Source: Streptomyces chartreusis NRRL 3882 (GTDB lineage Bacteria; Actinomycetota; Actinomycetes; Streptomycetales; Streptomycetaceae). Taken from it: a stretch of DNA of 64,000 nucleotides. Every line of letters starts with the position of its first letter. The first letter of the stretch is position 1. Shown piece by piece: positions 15,574 to 24,297 of the stretch. The stretch lies in NCBI RefSeq assembly GCF_900236475.1, contig NZ_LT963352.1, positions 5,254,001-5,318,000 of the forward strand, in the 5' to 3' direction. The notes under the pieces were generated by a model that was not told where the DNA came from, did no database searches, and was given only the letters and a program-made list of their open reading frames with translations. Both the position numbers and the translations under genes were made by a program.

Positions 15574-16322
15574 CCCAGCAGACAGACGACGAGGGCGGCA
15601 CAGGGCAGGGCGAGGGCGTACGTCCACTGCGCCCGGGACGCGGTCACCTCGTCGATGACCGGCATGGAGCCGGCGTACCCGCGGCTGACCATGGCCAGGT
15701 GCACGCGCTCGCCGCGCTCGTAGGAGCGGATGAACAGGGCGCCCGCGGACTTGGCCAGGACGCCCCAGTGCCGGACGCCCTTCGCCTCGAAGCCGCGTGA
15801 CTCCCGGGCGATCCGCATGCGCCGCATCTCGTCCGTGATGACGTCGCCGTAGCGGATCATGAAGGACGCGATCTGCACGAGGAGCGGCGGGAGCTTGAGG
15901 CGCTGCAGACCGAGGAGGAGTTCGCGCAGCTCGGTGGTGGCGGCGAGCAGGACGGAGGCGGCGACGCCGAGCGTGCCCTTGGCGAGCACGTTCCAGGCGC
16001 CCCACAGGCCGCCCACGCTCAGGGACAGGCCGAGGACGTCGACCCGCTCGCCCTCCGCCACGAACGGCATCAGCACGGCGAACGCCACGAACGGCACCTC
16101 GATCAGCAGCCGCCGCAGCAGGAACCCGGCGGGCACCCGCGCAACGTACGCCACGACCCCGAGCAGCACGGCGTACAGCCCGAAGGCCCACATCGCCTCC
16201 CGCGGCGTCGACACCACGACCACCACGAAGGCGAACACGGCGGCGAGCTTGGTGTGCGGCGGCAGACCGTGCACGGGCGAGTGCCCGTGCCGGTACAGCT
16301 TGTGCGCGTGCCCGGCTCCCAT
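15561..16322 (-). CDS. cbiQ: ECF transporter transmembrane protein (CbiQ)
   Basis: 253 aa T-component that couples the ATPase to the metal-binding subunit. It has several strongly hydrophobic segments (AAVFAFVVVVVS, WAFGLYAVLLGVVAYVA, FVAFAVLMPFVA, a C-terminal pair) and the conserved cytoplasmic coupling helices with Ala-Arg-Gly-like motifs (RIARESRGFEAKG and MVSRGYAG) expected of EcfT/CbiQ. ATG 16322 lies one base after the cbiM stop, so translation is coupled. Confidence 0.9.
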   Translation of the reverse strand: MGAGHAHKLYRHGHSPVHGLPPHTKLAAVFAFVVVVVSTPREAMWAFGLYAVLLGVVAYVARVPAGFLLRRLLIEVPFVAFAVLMPFVAEGERVDVLGLSLSVGGLWGAWNVLAKGTLGVAASVLLAATTELRELLLGLQRLKLPPLLVQIASFMIRYGDVITDEMRRMRIARESRGFEAKGVRHWGVLAKSAGALFIRSYERGERVHLAMVSRGYAGSMPVIDEVTASRAQWTYALALPCAALVVCLLGWAL

Positions 16323-16323
16323 G

Positions 16324-17409
16324 TCAGACGCTCGTGGTGCTCGTCGAGCCCGACGTGTCCGTGGCGCCCGACGTGTTCGACGGGGAGGCGTCGGCGTCAC
16401 GGCGGCGGCGGACGGCCCAGAAGACCGCGCTGCCCGCGACGACCGTGACACCCACGCCGATGACCCCCGCCAGCCCCCCGGACAGGCGGGCGTCGGAGAC
16501 GTCCTTGACGCCGTAGTCGGCGAGCGGGGAGTCCGCGACGGCGTGCTCCTCGGTCTTCCTGTCGATGCCGTGATCGGCGGCGACCTTCTCCAGACCGTCG
16601 GGGTCGGCGGAGGCGTAGAAGCTGACGAATCCGGCCAGGACCAGGGAGGCGACCAGACCGGCGGCCCACACCGTGCGGTGCGAGGTCCGCACGGCCACGG
16701 GCTCGGGCTCGACGCCGGGGGCGTCTACCAGCTCGCCGTTCACCCGCAGCTTGAGCTTCTGGGTGAGGCCGCGCGCCCCGTACACCAGGTCCGGGCGTAC
16801 GGCGATCACCGCGCCGACGGTCAGCGCGGTGATCACGGCCTCGCCGATGCCGATCAGGACGTGCACGCCGATCATGGCGGTGGCGACCTTGCCGATCGAC
16901 ACGTCGGTGGTGCCGCCGATCGCGTACATCAGCGTGAAGGCCAGGGCGGCGGCCGGGACGGAGACCAGGGCGGCGACGAACGAGGCCACGGTGACCGACC
17001 GGCGGGTGCGGGGCAGCAGCTTCACCAGGCCGCGGAAGAGGGCGTAGGCGACGACCGTGGTGACGATCGCCATGTTGGTGATGTTCACGCCGAGCGCGGT
17101 CAGACCGCCGTCCGCGAAGAGGATGCCCTGCATGAGCAGGACGACGGAGACGCACAGGACCCCTGTGTAGGGGCCCACGAGTATCGCCGCCAGCGCACCG
17201 CCGAGCAGATGGCCGCTGGTCCCCGCCGCGACGGGGAAGTTCAGCATCTGCACGGCGAAGATGAACGCCGCGACGAGTCCGGCCAGCGGCGCGGTGCGCT
17301 CGTCGAGTTCCCGGCGCGCACCGCGCAGGCTCACGGCGATGGCGCCCGCGGCGATCACACCGGTGGCGGCGGAGGTGGGCGCGTTGATGAATCCGTCGGG
17401 TACATGCAC
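16324..17409 (-). CDS. cbiM: Metal-binding ECF subunit with CbiN-like C-terminus (CbiMN fusion)
   Basis: 361 aa. The GTG at 17409 gives Met-His-Val-Pro-Asp-Gly-Phe: CbiM/NikM proteins need the N-terminal Met-His to coordinate Ni(II)/Co(II), which fixes this start. Residues 1-210 carry about seven TM segments with the conserved NFPVAAGTSGHLLGG and VNITNMA elements. The C-terminus adds a TM segment, an extracytoplasmic loop with DPDGLEKVAADHGI, a further TM and a Ser/Thr-rich tail. DPDGLEKVAxDxG is the CbiN/PDGLE signature, so the small N subunit is fused. A Nur-like box lies upstream, and there is no cobalamin riboswitch. Nickel import is my preferred reading. Confidence 0.9.
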   Translation of the reverse strand: MHVPDGFINAPTSAATGVIAAGAIAVSLRGARRELDERTAPLAGLVAAFIFAVQMLNFPVAAGTSGHLLGGALAAILVGPYTGVLCVSVVLLMQGILFADGGLTALGVNITNMAIVTTVVAYALFRGLVKLLPRTRRSVTVASFVAALVSVPAAALAFTLMYAIGGTTDVSIGKVATAMIGVHVLIGIGEAVITALTVGAVIAVRPDLVYGARGLTQKLKLRVNGELVDAPGVEPEPVAVRTSHRTVWAAGLVASLVLAGFVSFYASADPDGLEKVAADHGIDRKTEEHAVADSPLADYGVKDVSDARLSGGLAGVIGVGVTVVAGSAVFWAVRRRRDADASPSNTSGATDTSGSTSTTSV

Positions 17410-17428
17410 CGTTCGATGATGTGGCTTG

Positions 17429-17445
17429 ATGCGAACGATTTGCAA
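17429..17445 (-). promoter_or_regulatory. Candidate Nur (nickel-responsive Fur-family) box
   Basis: On the minus strand TTGCAA-N5-TCGCAT lies about 20 bp upstream of the cbiM start. The published Streptomyces Nur box, from memory, is tTGCaa-N5-ttGCAA; the left half is perfect and the right half keeps GCA. If real, transport is repressed when nickel is sufficient. Confidence 0.45.
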
Positions 17446-17578
17446 GAGCGTGATGCTCGTTTTACCTCACGTGCGATATCTCCGGCCTCCGGAAGCGCAA
17501 TCCGGAAAATATGCGACATTGGAGAGGGAGTGGACACACAGTCTCCGCACAGGTGGCGCACGGTGAAGGGGCCGTCCG

Positions 17579-17944
17579 ATGTCCGTAGTCGAGCAGTACG
17601 CGCGAGCTCACATCGTCACGGACGCGGCCGTCCCGCTGGTCGATGAGCTGGAGGCGATTCCGGTCAGGCTGCGGTACGACCCCGACCGGGATCCCCGGTC
17701 GGTGCGCATCACACTGCCGGGTGCCGGAGCGCGCGAGTGGACCTTCGACCGCCGGCTGCTGGAGGAGGGGCTGCGGGCCCCCACGGGCAGCGGTGAGGTA
17801 CGCGTGTGGCCGTGCGGGCGGGTGCAGGCCGTCGTGGAGTTCCACTCCGCTCAGGGCGTGTCGGTGGTGCAGTTCGAGCGGCAGGCGCTGCTGCGGTTCC
17901 TGCGGCGGACGTACACGGCCGCCGCGGAACCGGTCACGCACTGA
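17579..17944 (+). CDS. ssgE: SsgA-like sporulation/cell-division protein (probable SsgE)
   Basis: 121 aa of the SsgA-like (SALP) family, found only in sporulating actinomycetes, which steers peptidoglycan synthesis or autolysis at septa. The family core is visible: IPVRLRYDPDRDPRSVRITL, EWTFDRRLLEEGL and GEVRVWPC with VVEFHS. SALPs have no catalytic residues and no membrane segment. I assign SsgE from its place beside two penicillin-binding proteins, the arrangement I recall for S. coelicolor ssgE, whose mutant affects spore separation. The sequence alone only proves the family. It diverges from cbiM and converges on the PBP gene, sharing an overlapping terminator. Confidence 0.82.
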   Translation: MSVVEQYARAHIVTDAAVPLVDELEAIPVRLRYDPDRDPRSVRITLPGAGAREWTFDRRLLEEGLRAPTGSGEVRVWPCGRVQAVVEFHSAQGVSVVQFERQALLRFLRRTYTAAAEPVTH

Positions 17945-17977
17945 GCCGGGGCCCGGGCTTCGAGCCCTGAGGCTCAG
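17941..17977. terminator. Bidirectional terminator overlapping both stop codons
   Basis: Outer arms CTGAGCC (17941-17947) and GGCTCAG (17971-17977) enclose an inner hairpin GGGCT-TCG-AGCCC (17955-17967). The ssgE-like stop lies in the left arm and the convergent PBP stop in the right arm. Confidence 0.65.
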
Positions 17978-19647
17978 CCGCCCATCTTCAGCAGCGCCGC
18001 CACGATCGGGCCGGCCGTCGAACCACCGTGCCCGCCCTGCTGGACCACACCCGCCGCCGCCAGGTCGCCCCGGTAGGCGGTGAACCAGCCGTTCGGCTTC
18101 TTCTGGCCGTCGACCTCGGCGGACCCGGTCTTCGCGCCGACGTCGCCGCTCACCCCGGCCATCGCCTCCGCGGCCGTGCCGTACGCCGCCGTGTAGGACA
18201 TCAGCTCACGCAGCTGGGACAGCGTGCCGGCCGACATCGTGCGCGAGGCCGTCGCGAGCTTGCGGCCGTCCACGTCCGGGGAGACCAGGTACGGCTGGCG
18301 GAAGGTGCCGGACTTGACCGTCGCCGACACCGACGCCATGTTCAGCGGGTTCATCCGGACGCCGCCCTGCCCGATCAGCGAGGCGGCCATCTGGGCCGCC
18401 GACTGCACGGGCACCGCGCCGTCGAAGGACGGCACACCGATCGCCCAGTTGTTCATCCCCAGGCCGAAGACCTGCTGGGCCTGCTTGGTCAGGTCGTCGT
18501 CCTTCAGCTTCGGCGCCTGGCTGATGAAGGCCGTGTTGCAGGAGCGGGCGAAGCTCGCCTTGAACGTGCCGTCCTTGATCTCGAACTTGTCGTCGTTCTG
18601 GAACTTCCAGTGCCCGTACGTGAAGTACTTCGGGCACGGGTGCTTCTTGTCCGCCGAGGCCAGGCCCTTCTCGATCAGCAGCGACGAGGTGATGACCTTC
18701 ATCGTGGAGCCGGGGGCGAGGGAGCCCTGGAAGGCGGTGTTGAAGCCGGGCGAGGCGTTGGCGGCGGCCAGGATCTCGCCGGTCGACACCCGCACCACGG
18801 CCACCGACGACCGGGCCTTCTTCGCGACCTGCTTCTCGGCCGCCGCCTGGAGGGCCGGGTCCAGCGTGGTCTTCACCGTGCCCGGCGTGCCCTTGCTCAG
18901 CTCCAGCAGGGTCTTGTCGGACAGGTCGTCCGACTTGGCCGACTTCCCGCGCACGACCCGCAGCTCGATGCCGGCCTTGCCGCCGGCCTCCTTGCCGTAC
19001 TTCTCGCGCAGCCCGTCCAGGACCGGGCCGAGCGAGGCGTACTTCTCCTTGGTCAGTTCGCCGCCGTCCCGGTCGAGCGCCTTGACCGGGGGCGTGCCCG
19101 CCTCGCCGGTGACCAGCCTGTCGCCGTCCTTCAGGTCGGGGTGGACGACCGCCGCGTGCCAGTCGACCAGCGGCTTGCCGTCGCTCGTGCGGCGGACGAC
19201 GGTCAGCGCGCTGTCGTACGCCAGCGGCTTGTCGGTGTTCTTGTACGACACCGTGGCCTTGACGGAGAACGGCACCTCGTCACCCGTGGGCGTGCCCGGG
19301 GTGAGGGTGACGTCCTTGATGCGGGCGTCCTTGGTGTAGCCGGTGAGCAGGGAGGTGGCCGCCGCCGAGTCGTCGGTGGCCGCGGCGGCCTCGGCGACCT
19401 TCCCCGACTGCCAGGCGGTGAGGAAGGCCCGGGCGGTGGTGGTGACCTCGGTCGCCGACAGGGGCCCGGTCTTCACCTTGGGCTTCTGGTCGGCGGAGGC
19501 CGCCCGGGTGCCGTCGTCGGCCGCCGCGCCGCCGCCGTACAGGGCGTAGGCGCCGAACCCGGCGCCGCCCACGACCACGGCGATCATCCCGCCGATCACG
19601 GCGGGCCTCGTCTTCCGTCGCTCGGCGACGCGCCTTCTGTTGCCCAC
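17974..19647 (-). CDS. Penicillin-binding protein 1 of a tandem pair (transpeptidase with NTF2-like domain)
   Basis: About 557 aa membrane-anchored class-B-like transpeptidase that cross-links peptidoglycan outside the membrane. Order: short basic N-terminus, one TM segment (PAVIGGMIAVVVGGAGFGAY, about 15-34), an NTF2/MecA-N-like domain with a dimerisation region, then the transpeptidase with STMK (about 314), SCN (about 370) and KTGS (about 506). GTG 19647 is chosen because GGAGG lies 11 bases upstream; an in-frame GTG at 19665 is badly spaced. It is paralogous along its whole length to the next upstream gene and next to ssgE, so a sporulation-stage wall function is inferred. Confidence 0.9.
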   Translation of the reverse strand: MGNRRRVAERRKTRPAVIGGMIAVVVGGAGFGAYALYGGGAAADDGTRAASADQKPKVKTGPLSATEVTTTARAFLTAWQSGKVAEAAAATDDSAAATSLLTGYTKDARIKDVTLTPGTPTGDEVPFSVKATVSYKNTDKPLAYDSALTVVRRTSDGKPLVDWHAAVVHPDLKDGDRLVTGEAGTPPVKALDRDGGELTKEKYASLGPVLDGLREKYGKEAGGKAGIELRVVRGKSAKSDDLSDKTLLELSKGTPGTVKTTLDPALQAAAEKQVAKKARSSVAVVRVSTGEILAAANASPGFNTAFQGSLAPGSTMKVITSSLLIEKGLASADKKHPCPKYFTYGHWKFQNDDKFEIKDGTFKASFARSCNTAFISQAPKLKDDDLTKQAQQVFGLGMNNWAIGVPSFDGAVPVQSAAQMAASLIGQGGVRMNPLNMASVSATVKSGTFRQPYLVSPDVDGRKLATASRTMSAGTLSQLRELMSYTAAYGTAAEAMAGVSGDVGAKTGSAEVDGQKKPNGWFTAYRGDLAAAGVVQQGGHGGSTAGPIVAALLKMGG

Positions 19648-19743
19648 TGCTGTTCGTTCCTCCACGAATCCCCAGGGTCCCCGTTGCCCTCGGCTGTCCC
19701 AACGACGGCCCCCACCCTAGAGTCCCGTTCCGTGGAGGTGAGA

Positions 19744-21378
19744 TCAGCCACCCGTTCGTAGCACGGCTGCGACAATCGGCCCGGCCGCGTCGCCGCCGTG
19801 GCCGCCCTCCTCGGTCATGGCCGCCGCCGCGACGTCGCCCCGGAACCCGGTGAACCAGCTGTTGGACTTGGCGTTGCCGTCGACCTCGGCGGAACCGGTC
19901 TTGGCGCCGATGTCGCCGCCGAGTCCCCGCATGGCCTCCATGGCGGTGCCCTGGGTGGCGGTGAGCCGCATCATCTGCTTCAGCTGGGCGGCGGTGCTCG
20001 CCTTCAGACCCTCGGCCCGGGCCAGCTCACGGTCGTCCAGCTTCGGCGAGACGAGATAGGGCTGGCGGAAGGTGCCGGTCATCGCGGTCGCGGTCACCGA
20101 GGCCATGTTCAGCGGGCTCATCTGGACCTGGCCCTGCCCGATGGCACCGGCCGCCCGGTCCGGGCCGCTGACCGCGGGGACGCTGCCGTCGAACGAGACG
20201 ATGCCGGTCTTCCAGTTGTCCTGCCCGAGCCCGAAGTGCCGCTCGGCCTCCTGGGTCAGCGAGGCGTCCGTGAGCGGCTTCTCGTCGATGAGCTTGATGA
20301 AGGCGGTGTTGCAGGACCGCATGAAGCTGTTGGCGAGGGTGGCGTTCTCGTTGGGCTTCATGCCCTTCAGGTTGTTGAAGGTCTGGCTCTGCCACGTCGC
20401 CGTGGGCGGGCAGGGTGCCGGGCCGTTCATCGAGGTCACGCCGTTGTCGATGAGCATCGCGGCAGTGATGATCTTCATGGTGGAGCCGGGTGCCGCCCGG
20501 CCCTCGAAGGCCGCGTTGAAGCCGTCCGTACGGTTGTTCGCCACGGCCAGCACCTCACCGGTGCTCGGCTGGACGGCCACCACCGAGGACTGGGCGAACC
20601 GCTTGACCGCCTTCTCGGCCGCCGCCTGCGCGCTCGGGCTGATCGTGGTGGTGAGCTTGCGGGGCTTGCCCTCGGCGAGGGTCAGCAGCGGGGTGTCTGG
20701 AGCACCGTCGCCGTCGTGCCGGACGACCAGCTCGATGCCGGGGGTGCCGCCGGCCTGCTCCCCGTACTTGTCGCGCAGGGCGTCCAGGACCGGGCCGAGG
20801 GAGGGGTACTTCTCCTTCGTCAGCTCGGAGCCGTCACGGCCGACCGCCTCGATGGGCGGGTTGGCCGACTGCTCCGTGACGAGGGTGTCGTCCTTCTTCA
20901 ACTGGGGGTGCACGACGGACGGCTGCCAGTCGACCAGCGCCCGCCCGCTGGTGAGGCCGCGCACGACCGTCAGCTTGCTGCTGTAGCTCAGCGGCTTCGA
21001 CTTCCCGTCGTAGGCCACCTTCGCCTTCACCGTGTAGGGCACGGTGGTGCCGGTCGCCGTGCCCGGCGTGATCTTCACGTCGGTGATGTGGGCGTCGTCC
21101 CCGAAGGCGGTCAGCAGCTGCTCGGCGGCCGCGTCGTTGTTCGTGTACGACGCCGCTGTCGCGGCCGAGCCCTCCTCCCAGGCCGCGAAGAACTTGGCCG
21201 TGGTCTCCTTGACCTCGTCCTCGCCGGGCGGCCCCGACTTCTTCTCCGTGGCCACCCCGCTCGTGCCGCCCCCGTCACCGTTCAGCGCGCTCACGATGTT
21301 GTAGGCCCCGTACCCGGCCCCGCCCACCATCACCGCGAACACGCCGCCTATGACGGCGGCCTTGACCCCCTTGCCCAT
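19744..21378 (-). CDS. Penicillin-binding protein 2 of a tandem pair (transpeptidase with NTF2-like domain)
   Basis: 544 aa paralogue of the neighbouring PBP with the same architecture: TM segment right after the start (AAVIGGVFAVMVGGAGYGAY), NTF2/MecA-N-like domain, dimer domain, then transpeptidase with STMK (about 298), SCN in MRSCNTAF (about 354) and KTGS (about 493). Its catalytic motifs are intact. The ATG at 21378 follows GGGGAGG. A 96-bp gap separates it from the downstream copy, so they may be co-transcribed. It arose by duplication; the two copies differ most in the surface loops around the second motif. Confidence 0.9.
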   Translation of the reverse strand: MGKGVKAAVIGGVFAVMVGGAGYGAYNIVSALNGDGGGTSGVATEKKSGPPGEDEVKETTAKFFAAWEEGSAATAASYTNNDAAAEQLLTAFGDDAHITDVKITPGTATGTTVPYTVKAKVAYDGKSKPLSYSSKLTVVRGLTSGRALVDWQPSVVHPQLKKDDTLVTEQSANPPIEAVGRDGSELTKEKYPSLGPVLDALRDKYGEQAGGTPGIELVVRHDGDGAPDTPLLTLAEGKPRKLTTTISPSAQAAAEKAVKRFAQSSVVAVQPSTGEVLAVANNRTDGFNAAFEGRAAPGSTMKIITAAMLIDNGVTSMNGPAPCPPTATWQSQTFNNLKGMKPNENATLANSFMRSCNTAFIKLIDEKPLTDASLTQEAERHFGLGQDNWKTGIVSFDGSVPAVSGPDRAAGAIGQGQVQMSPLNMASVTATAMTGTFRQPYLVSPKLDDRELARAEGLKASTAAQLKQMMRLTATQGTAMEAMRGLGGDIGAKTGSAEVDGNAKSNSWFTGFRGDVAAAAMTEEGGHGGDAAGPIVAAVLRTGG

Positions 21379-21548
21379 GAGGCGGTCCCCTCCCCGTTGA
21401 GCTTCACACGCTCCTTTGAACGTGTTCAGAAAGCTCGATCCGGGAGCACTCTATGCGCAAGCGGTTACTGCCGACACGGGCGTTTCGATTTTTGACCGAA
21501 CGTAGATCACGCCGGGATCCGGCGTCGCCCGGCTCCGCCCCGGCACCG

Positions 21549-22394
21549 TCACGCGTCGTCCTCCAGCACGAAGCGCAGGTACCGCTCCGCGGAACGCCGG
21601 ACCGCTGCGGCGCCGTCGGCGCTGACCACGCGCTTCCAGAACGCCCCGTAGACGCGCTCGAAGGCGAAGGGCTCGACCAGCGCGAGCGCGCGGCGGATGG
21701 TGCTCGGCCGCTCCGGAATGAAGTTGGGGATGCTGTACATGAAGCTGACCCAGCGCCGGTCCATCACCACCATGAAGATGTCCCCGCTGAACAGCGCGCC
21801 CCGCCCCTCCGGGTCGTCCGCCCAGTGCAGCACCGTGCCCCCGGCGAAGTGCGTGCCGGCGTTGATCAGTGTCATGCCGGGCGCGATCGGGTGCGTGTCG
21901 CCCGTCCAGTACTCGATGACCGGATCGGGCCGCCCGACCCAGTCACGGTCCGCGGCATGGACGTACACCGGAGCGTCGAAGACCCGGCCCCACTCGGTCA
22001 TCACGCCGTAGAAGTGCGGATGGCTGACGGCGATCGCGCTGATCCCGCCCGACTCCTCGATCCCGGCGGCGAGATCGTCGTCGAGGTAGCCCACGCAGTC
22101 CCACAGCACGTTGCCGGACTCCGAGCGGATCAGCAGCGCACGCTGGCCCACCCCCACCGACGGAGCCGCACCGACTCCCAGCACACCGGGCCCCTCCTCG
22201 TCGAGCTGCCCGCGACGGCCGTCGGCGCGCAGGTCGGCCAGTGTGGTCCACTGCTGCCCCTCCCAGCCGACGTACTGCCGCTCGTCCAGGCAGATCGGGC
22301 AGTCATCGCGCGGTGCTCCGTACTGCACACCGCAGGTACGGCAGATCGGCAGCCGCAAGCCCGTGACCGGCGTGACCCGCTTCGAAGACGACAC
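21549..22394 (-). CDS. MBL-fold metallohydrolase-like protein with N-terminal zinc ribbon
   Basis: 281 aa. The N-terminal CRTCGVQYG...CPIC is a four-cysteine zinc ribbon. The remainder looks like the metallo-beta-lactamase fold with AVSHPHFYG, a His in NAGTHFAGG and a late GALFSGDIF Asp. The first metal motif is HPHFYG rather than the standard HxHxDH, so catalysis may be altered or lost. The start is a GTG at 22394 with AGGAC upstream. It lies between pmt and the PBPs on the same strand with a 45-bp gap to pmt. The function is unknown; a glyoxalase-II-like or redox role is possible. Confidence 0.78.
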   Translation of the reverse strand: MSSSKRVTPVTGLRLPICRTCGVQYGAPRDDCPICLDERQYVGWEGQQWTTLADLRADGRRGQLDEEGPGVLGVGAAPSVGVGQRALLIRSESGNVLWDCVGYLDDDLAAGIEESGGISAIAVSHPHFYGVMTEWGRVFDAPVYVHAADRDWVGRPDPVIEYWTGDTHPIAPGMTLINAGTHFAGGTVLHWADDPEGRGALFSGDIFMVVMDRRWVSFMYSIPNFIPERPSTIRRALALVEPFAFERVYGAFWKRVVSADGAAAVRRSAERYLRFVLEDDA

Positions 22395-22439
22395 CAGGCC
22401 CCGTCCTTTCAGGAACGCTCATCGGTGAGACAAGGGCAG

Positions 22440-24185
22440 TCAGACCCAGGTGTCCAGCCACATCCGCGCCCGCCAGTCGTCGATGGGAATGGCGGTGCCC
22501 GTGTACAGCGGCCAGAAATAGATGAAGTTCCACGTGATCAGCAGGACGAGGACGCCCGCGGCCGTCGCGCCGACGACGCGGCGGGTGTCGGTGGAGCGGG
22601 GTGGGCCGATGACCGCGCCGAGGAGCATGGCCACCGCCAGGCACAGGAACGGCAGGAAGACGATGGCGTAGAAGAAGAAGATCGTGCGCTCCTGGTACAT
22701 GAACCAGGGCAGGTAGCCGGCCGCGATGCCGCAGGCGATGGCGCCCGCGCGCCAGTCGCGGCGCAGCAGCCAGCGCCACAGCACGTACAGGACCGCGAAG
22801 CAGGCGACCCACCACAGCAGCGGGGTGCCGAGCGCCAGGACTTCGCGGGCGCACTTCTCGCCGGCGTCCGCGGGGCAGCCGTCCTTGCCGGGCGCGGGGG
22901 ACTCGTAGAAGTACGACACCGGGCGGCCGAGGACCAGCCAGCTCCACGGGTTGGACTGGTAGGTGTGCGGCGAGGACAGGCCGACGTGGAACTCGTACAC
23001 CTGGTGCTCGTAGTGCCACAGGCTGCGCAGCCAGTCGGGCAGGAAGGTCCAGTTGCCGCCCTTGCCGTCGGTCGCGGCCCAGTTGCGGAAGTAGCCGCCC
23101 GAACCGTCGGTGGCGGAGAGGATCCAGCCGGTCCAGGACAGCAGGTAGGTGCCGATCGCGACCGGGACCGTGGCGAGGAACGCCAGGCCCGTGTCCCGCC
23201 TGAACACCGTCGCGTACGGGTGCCGGGCGCCGGCCACCCGGCGCGAGCCGACGTCCCACAGGACCGTCATCAGGCAGAACGCGGCCAGGATGTAGAGGCC
23301 GTTCCACTTCGTGGCGAAGGCCAGGCCCAGCATCAGGCCGGCCGCCCAGCGCCAGGGGCGCCAGCCCAGACGGGCCGTCTCGGCGACGTGCCGGTCGGGC
23401 CGGACCCGGCCGTCGGCGTCCACCGGGAGCGCCGCGGCGAGTTTCCCGCGGGCCCGGTCCCGGTCGATGAGCAGACAGCCGAACGCGGCCAGCACGAAGA
23501 ACATCAGCACGCCGTCGAGCAGCGCCGTGCGGCTCATCACGAAGTGCAGGCCGTCCACCGCCATCAGCGCGCCCGCCAGGCACCCGAGGAAGGTGGAGCG
23601 GAACAGCCGGCGGCCGATCCGGCACAGCAGCAGCACCGACAGCGTGCCGAGCAGCGCCGTCATGAACCGCCAGCCGAACGGGTCGAAACCGAACAGCAGC
23701 TCGCCCAGCCCGATGACGTACTTGCCGACCGGCGGGTGCACGACGTACGCCGCGTCCGTCGGGATGGTGACGTGCCCGCCGGACGAGAGGACCAGGTCGT
23801 TGGCGTTCTTGTCCCAGTTGACCTCGAAACCGCGGTGGACGAGCGCCCACGCGTCCTTGGCGTAGTACGTCTCGTCGAATATCACCGCCTTGGGGTTGCC
23901 CAGGTTCCAGAACCGCAGCACGCCCGCGAGCAGCGTGACGAGCAGCGGGCCGATCCAGCCCGACCAGCGCACCAGCCGCCCCGCGAGCGTGTGCGGGATG
24001 CCGAGCGCGGCCCACAGGCGCGGGCCGGGCTCGGTGTACGGCGGCACCAGCCGGTCACGGACGTCACCGGCGTCGCTTCGTGGCTGCTGGTAGCCGAAGC
24101 GGCGCAGCCGCTGCTGCCAGGACGGCCGCTGCTCGTGCGGCGCCTGGCCCTGCCGGGTGTCCGTGGAGGACGCGGTACTGGTCAC
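22440..24185 (-). CDS. pmt: Polyprenyl-phosphate-mannose protein O-mannosyltransferase
   Basis: About 581 aa GT39-family enzyme that moves mannose from polyprenyl-phosphate-mannose to Ser/Thr of exported proteins. The catalytic acidic pair is in IFDETYYAKDAWAL (about 107), in the first extracytoplasmic loop. Around ten TM segments follow, and the C-terminal four-TM module (PWFMYQERTIFFFYAIVFLPF) is the PMT_4TMC region. The GTG 24185 gives a cytoplasmic Ser/Gln-rich N-terminus before the first TM. No good Shine-Dalgarno precedes it, so it may be leaderless. It diverges from rsmI. From memory, S. coelicolor Pmt is needed for phage phiC31 infection. Confidence 0.92.
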   Translation of the reverse strand: MTSTASSTDTRQGQAPHEQRPSWQQRLRRFGYQQPRSDAGDVRDRLVPPYTEPGPRLWAALGIPHTLAGRLVRWSGWIGPLLVTLLAGVLRFWNLGNPKAVIFDETYYAKDAWALVHRGFEVNWDKNANDLVLSSGGHVTIPTDAAYVVHPPVGKYVIGLGELLFGFDPFGWRFMTALLGTLSVLLLCRIGRRLFRSTFLGCLAGALMAVDGLHFVMSRTALLDGVLMFFVLAAFGCLLIDRDRARGKLAAALPVDADGRVRPDRHVAETARLGWRPWRWAAGLMLGLAFATKWNGLYILAAFCLMTVLWDVGSRRVAGARHPYATVFRRDTGLAFLATVPVAIGTYLLSWTGWILSATDGSGGYFRNWAATDGKGGNWTFLPDWLRSLWHYEHQVYEFHVGLSSPHTYQSNPWSWLVLGRPVSYFYESPAPGKDGCPADAGEKCAREVLALGTPLLWWVACFAVLYVLWRWLLRRDWRAGAIACGIAAGYLPWFMYQERTIFFFYAIVFLPFLCLAVAMLLGAVIGPPRSTDTRRVVGATAAGVLVLLITWNFIYFWPLYTGTAIPIDDWRARMWLDTWV

Positions 24186-24297
24186 CGCGCCATCGTAGGG
24201 AACCGTGCTGTGTGAGTCCCGTGCATGGCCGGTATGCGTCCCCATCCTCCGCCCCTGGGAGGCGTGTGCGTCCCCGGCCCCTGGGAGGATGGAGGGC

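Noticed and set aside
17410..17578. Cobalamin riboswitch upstream of the metal transporter
   Set aside because: The region is too short and has no B12-box; a Nur-like box fits better.
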